NCBI GenBank assembly: GCA_020053565.1
Contig: JAGVMY010000143.1
Location: 1-5,698, forward strand
Length of the DNA stretch: 5,698 nucleotides
Reading direction: 5' to 3'
Origin: Thermodesulfovibrionales bacterium
GTDB lineage: Bacteria > Nitrospirota > Thermodesulfovibrionia > Thermodesulfovibrionales > SM23-35
In this document: in pieces, positions 4,899 through 5,698 of the stretch
Position numbering within the stretch: the first letter of the stretch is position 1
How the letters are laid out: each line of letters begins with the position of its first letter
The notes under the pieces: generated by a model
The model's database searches: none
What the model was told of the DNA's origin: nothing
What the model saw: only the letters and a program-made list of their open reading frames with translations
Program-made: the position numbers and the translations under genes

Positions 4899-4904
4899 CA
4901 AAAG

Positions 4905-5698
4905 ATGAAAAGGGATTTTTTGACATTATGGGATTTATCTTCACAGGAGATAAATCTTCTTCTTAAAAGGGCTATAGAACTTAAATCAGGTAAGGATCTA
5001 CATAAATGCCCATTGATTGGCAGAAGCATTGCCCTTCTGTTCGAAAAAGCATCGACAAGGACGAGGGTTTCTTTAGAAGTAGGTATCTATCAGCTCGGTG
5101 CAAAGGCTATTTATATGAATCCGAAAGAGATACAGCTTGGAAGGGGCGAAACTATCCGTGACACTGCAAAGGTGCTCTCAAGATATTTAGATGCGATTGT
5201 CATCAGGACCTTTAGCCATGATATGCTTATAGAGTTTGCATCCAATTCTTCAATCGCTATCATCAATGGTCTGAGCGACTTGCATCATCCGTGTCAGGCA
5301 CTCGCAGATTTGATGACAATTCTCGAAAAGAAAGGGAAGCTCAGAGATATCCGACTTGCATACATAGGTGATGGCAATAATGTTGCAAATTCTCTGATAG
5401 AGGCTGCCTCAAGGATGGGGATAAACCTTACGATTGCATGTCCTAAAGGCTGTGAGCCTGACCCTGATGTGCTCAAGAGAGCGAGAGCCTCTGCAAAAAG
5501 TGAAATCGTTATCCTCAGAGACCCGAAAAAGGCAGTAAACGGTGCAGATGCAGTGTATACAGATGTATGGGTAAGCATGGGGCAGGAGAAAGAGTCAAAA
5601 ACGAAAAGGGTAAAACTCAAGGGTTATCAGATAAACAATAAAATCCTTTCATATGCAAAGAAAGACGCAATAGTGCTCCATTGTTTACCTGCTCACAG
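4905..5698 (+). CDS. argF: Ornithine carbamoyltransferase, 3'-partial
   Basis: ArgF transfers the carbamoyl group of carbamoyl phosphate to ornithine, giving citrulline, in the cytoplasm as a trimer. The frame runs from ATG 4905 to the window edge, giving 264 complete codons. The N-terminal carbamoyl-phosphate domain has FEKASTRTR (46-54; Ser50-Thr51-Arg52-Thr53-Arg54) and LGRGETIRDTAKVLSRY (78-94). HHPCQALADL (127-136) holds the conserved HPCQ. The ornithine domain has YIGDGNNVANSL (153-164), Asp220 in TDVW, the SMG loop (224-226) and catalytic Cys260 in HCLPAH. The ornithine-specific SMG and HCLP elements separate it from aspartate carbamoyltransferase. About 35-45 residues should remain beyond the edge. 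It lies 35 bases after argD with its own strong Shine-Dalgarno and is surely co-transcribed. argG or argH commonly follows in such clusters, but that is outside the window. Confidence 0.96.
   Translation, partial: MKRDFLTLWDLSSQEINLLLKRAIELKSGKDLHKCPLIGRSIALLFEKASTRTRVSLEVGIYQLGAKAIYMNPKEIQLGRGETIRDTAKVLSRYLDAIVIRTFSHDMLIEFASNSSIAIINGLSDLHHPCQALADLMTILEKKGKLRDIRLAYIGDGNNVANSLIEAASRMGINLTIACPKGCEPDPDVLKRARASAKSEIVILRDPKKAVNGADAVYTDVWVSMGQEKESKTKRVKLKGYQINNKILSYAKKDAIVLHCLPAH

Noticed and set aside
5294..5620. 108-residue minus-strand ORF
   Set aside because: Antisense to the ornithine-binding half of argF.

Overview
The window carries ordinary bacterial chromosome genes with close spacing, several of them facing each other. 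The 24-residue lipoprotein signal with a lipobox Cys argues for a diderm (Gram-negative) bacterium. The moderate-to-low GC, the AT-rich promoters and the adjacent argD-argF pair would fit Nitrospirota or a deltaproteobacterial-type lineage. That placement is an impression from protein flavour and gene order, not something the sequence proves.

Layout. Bases 1-76 hold what looks like the last codons of an NtrC-type (Fis-fold HTH) regulator. Bases 77-497 have no intact gene. They contain a compound inverted repeat (151-181), a 5'-truncated and apparently frameshifted remnant of a DUF1003 membrane-protein gene (200-413), and the rtcA promoter region, with a TATAAT -10 box inside a near-perfect dyad. 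rtcA (498-1535, +) encodes RNA 3'-terminal phosphate cyclase. It converges on an unrecognised lipoprotein gene (1548-2096, -), with an inverted repeat at the junction. A 252-base divergent spacer with two dyads separates the lipoprotein from a membrane-anchored staphylococcal-nuclease-family protein (2349-2897, +), whose -10-like box lies so close to its ATG that the mRNA may be leaderless. That gene converges, with one base between stop codons, on a HAD phosphatase of the YrfG GMP/IMP nucleotidase type (2899-3567, -). After a 102-base divergent spacer come argD (3670-4869, +) and argF (4905 to the window edge, +), a two-gene arginine unit that probably continues downstream.

How the genes work together. 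argD and argF form the only clear pathway unit: ArgD makes N-acetylornithine, and ArgF carbamoylates ornithine to citrulline. RtcA is an RNA-end processing enzyme standing alone here, with no rtcB beside it. The lipoprotein, nuclease and nucleotidase are single-gene units. An extracytoplasmic nuclease and a nucleotide phosphatase could in principle both serve nucleic-acid salvage, but they are on opposite strands and nothing in the sequence ties them together.

I found no phage, transposon, CRISPR array, tRNA or rRNA, and no convincing novel system. The points most worth a second look are the DUF1003 remnant, the dyad over the rtcA -10 box, the unclassified lipoprotein and the possibly leaderless nuclease gene.
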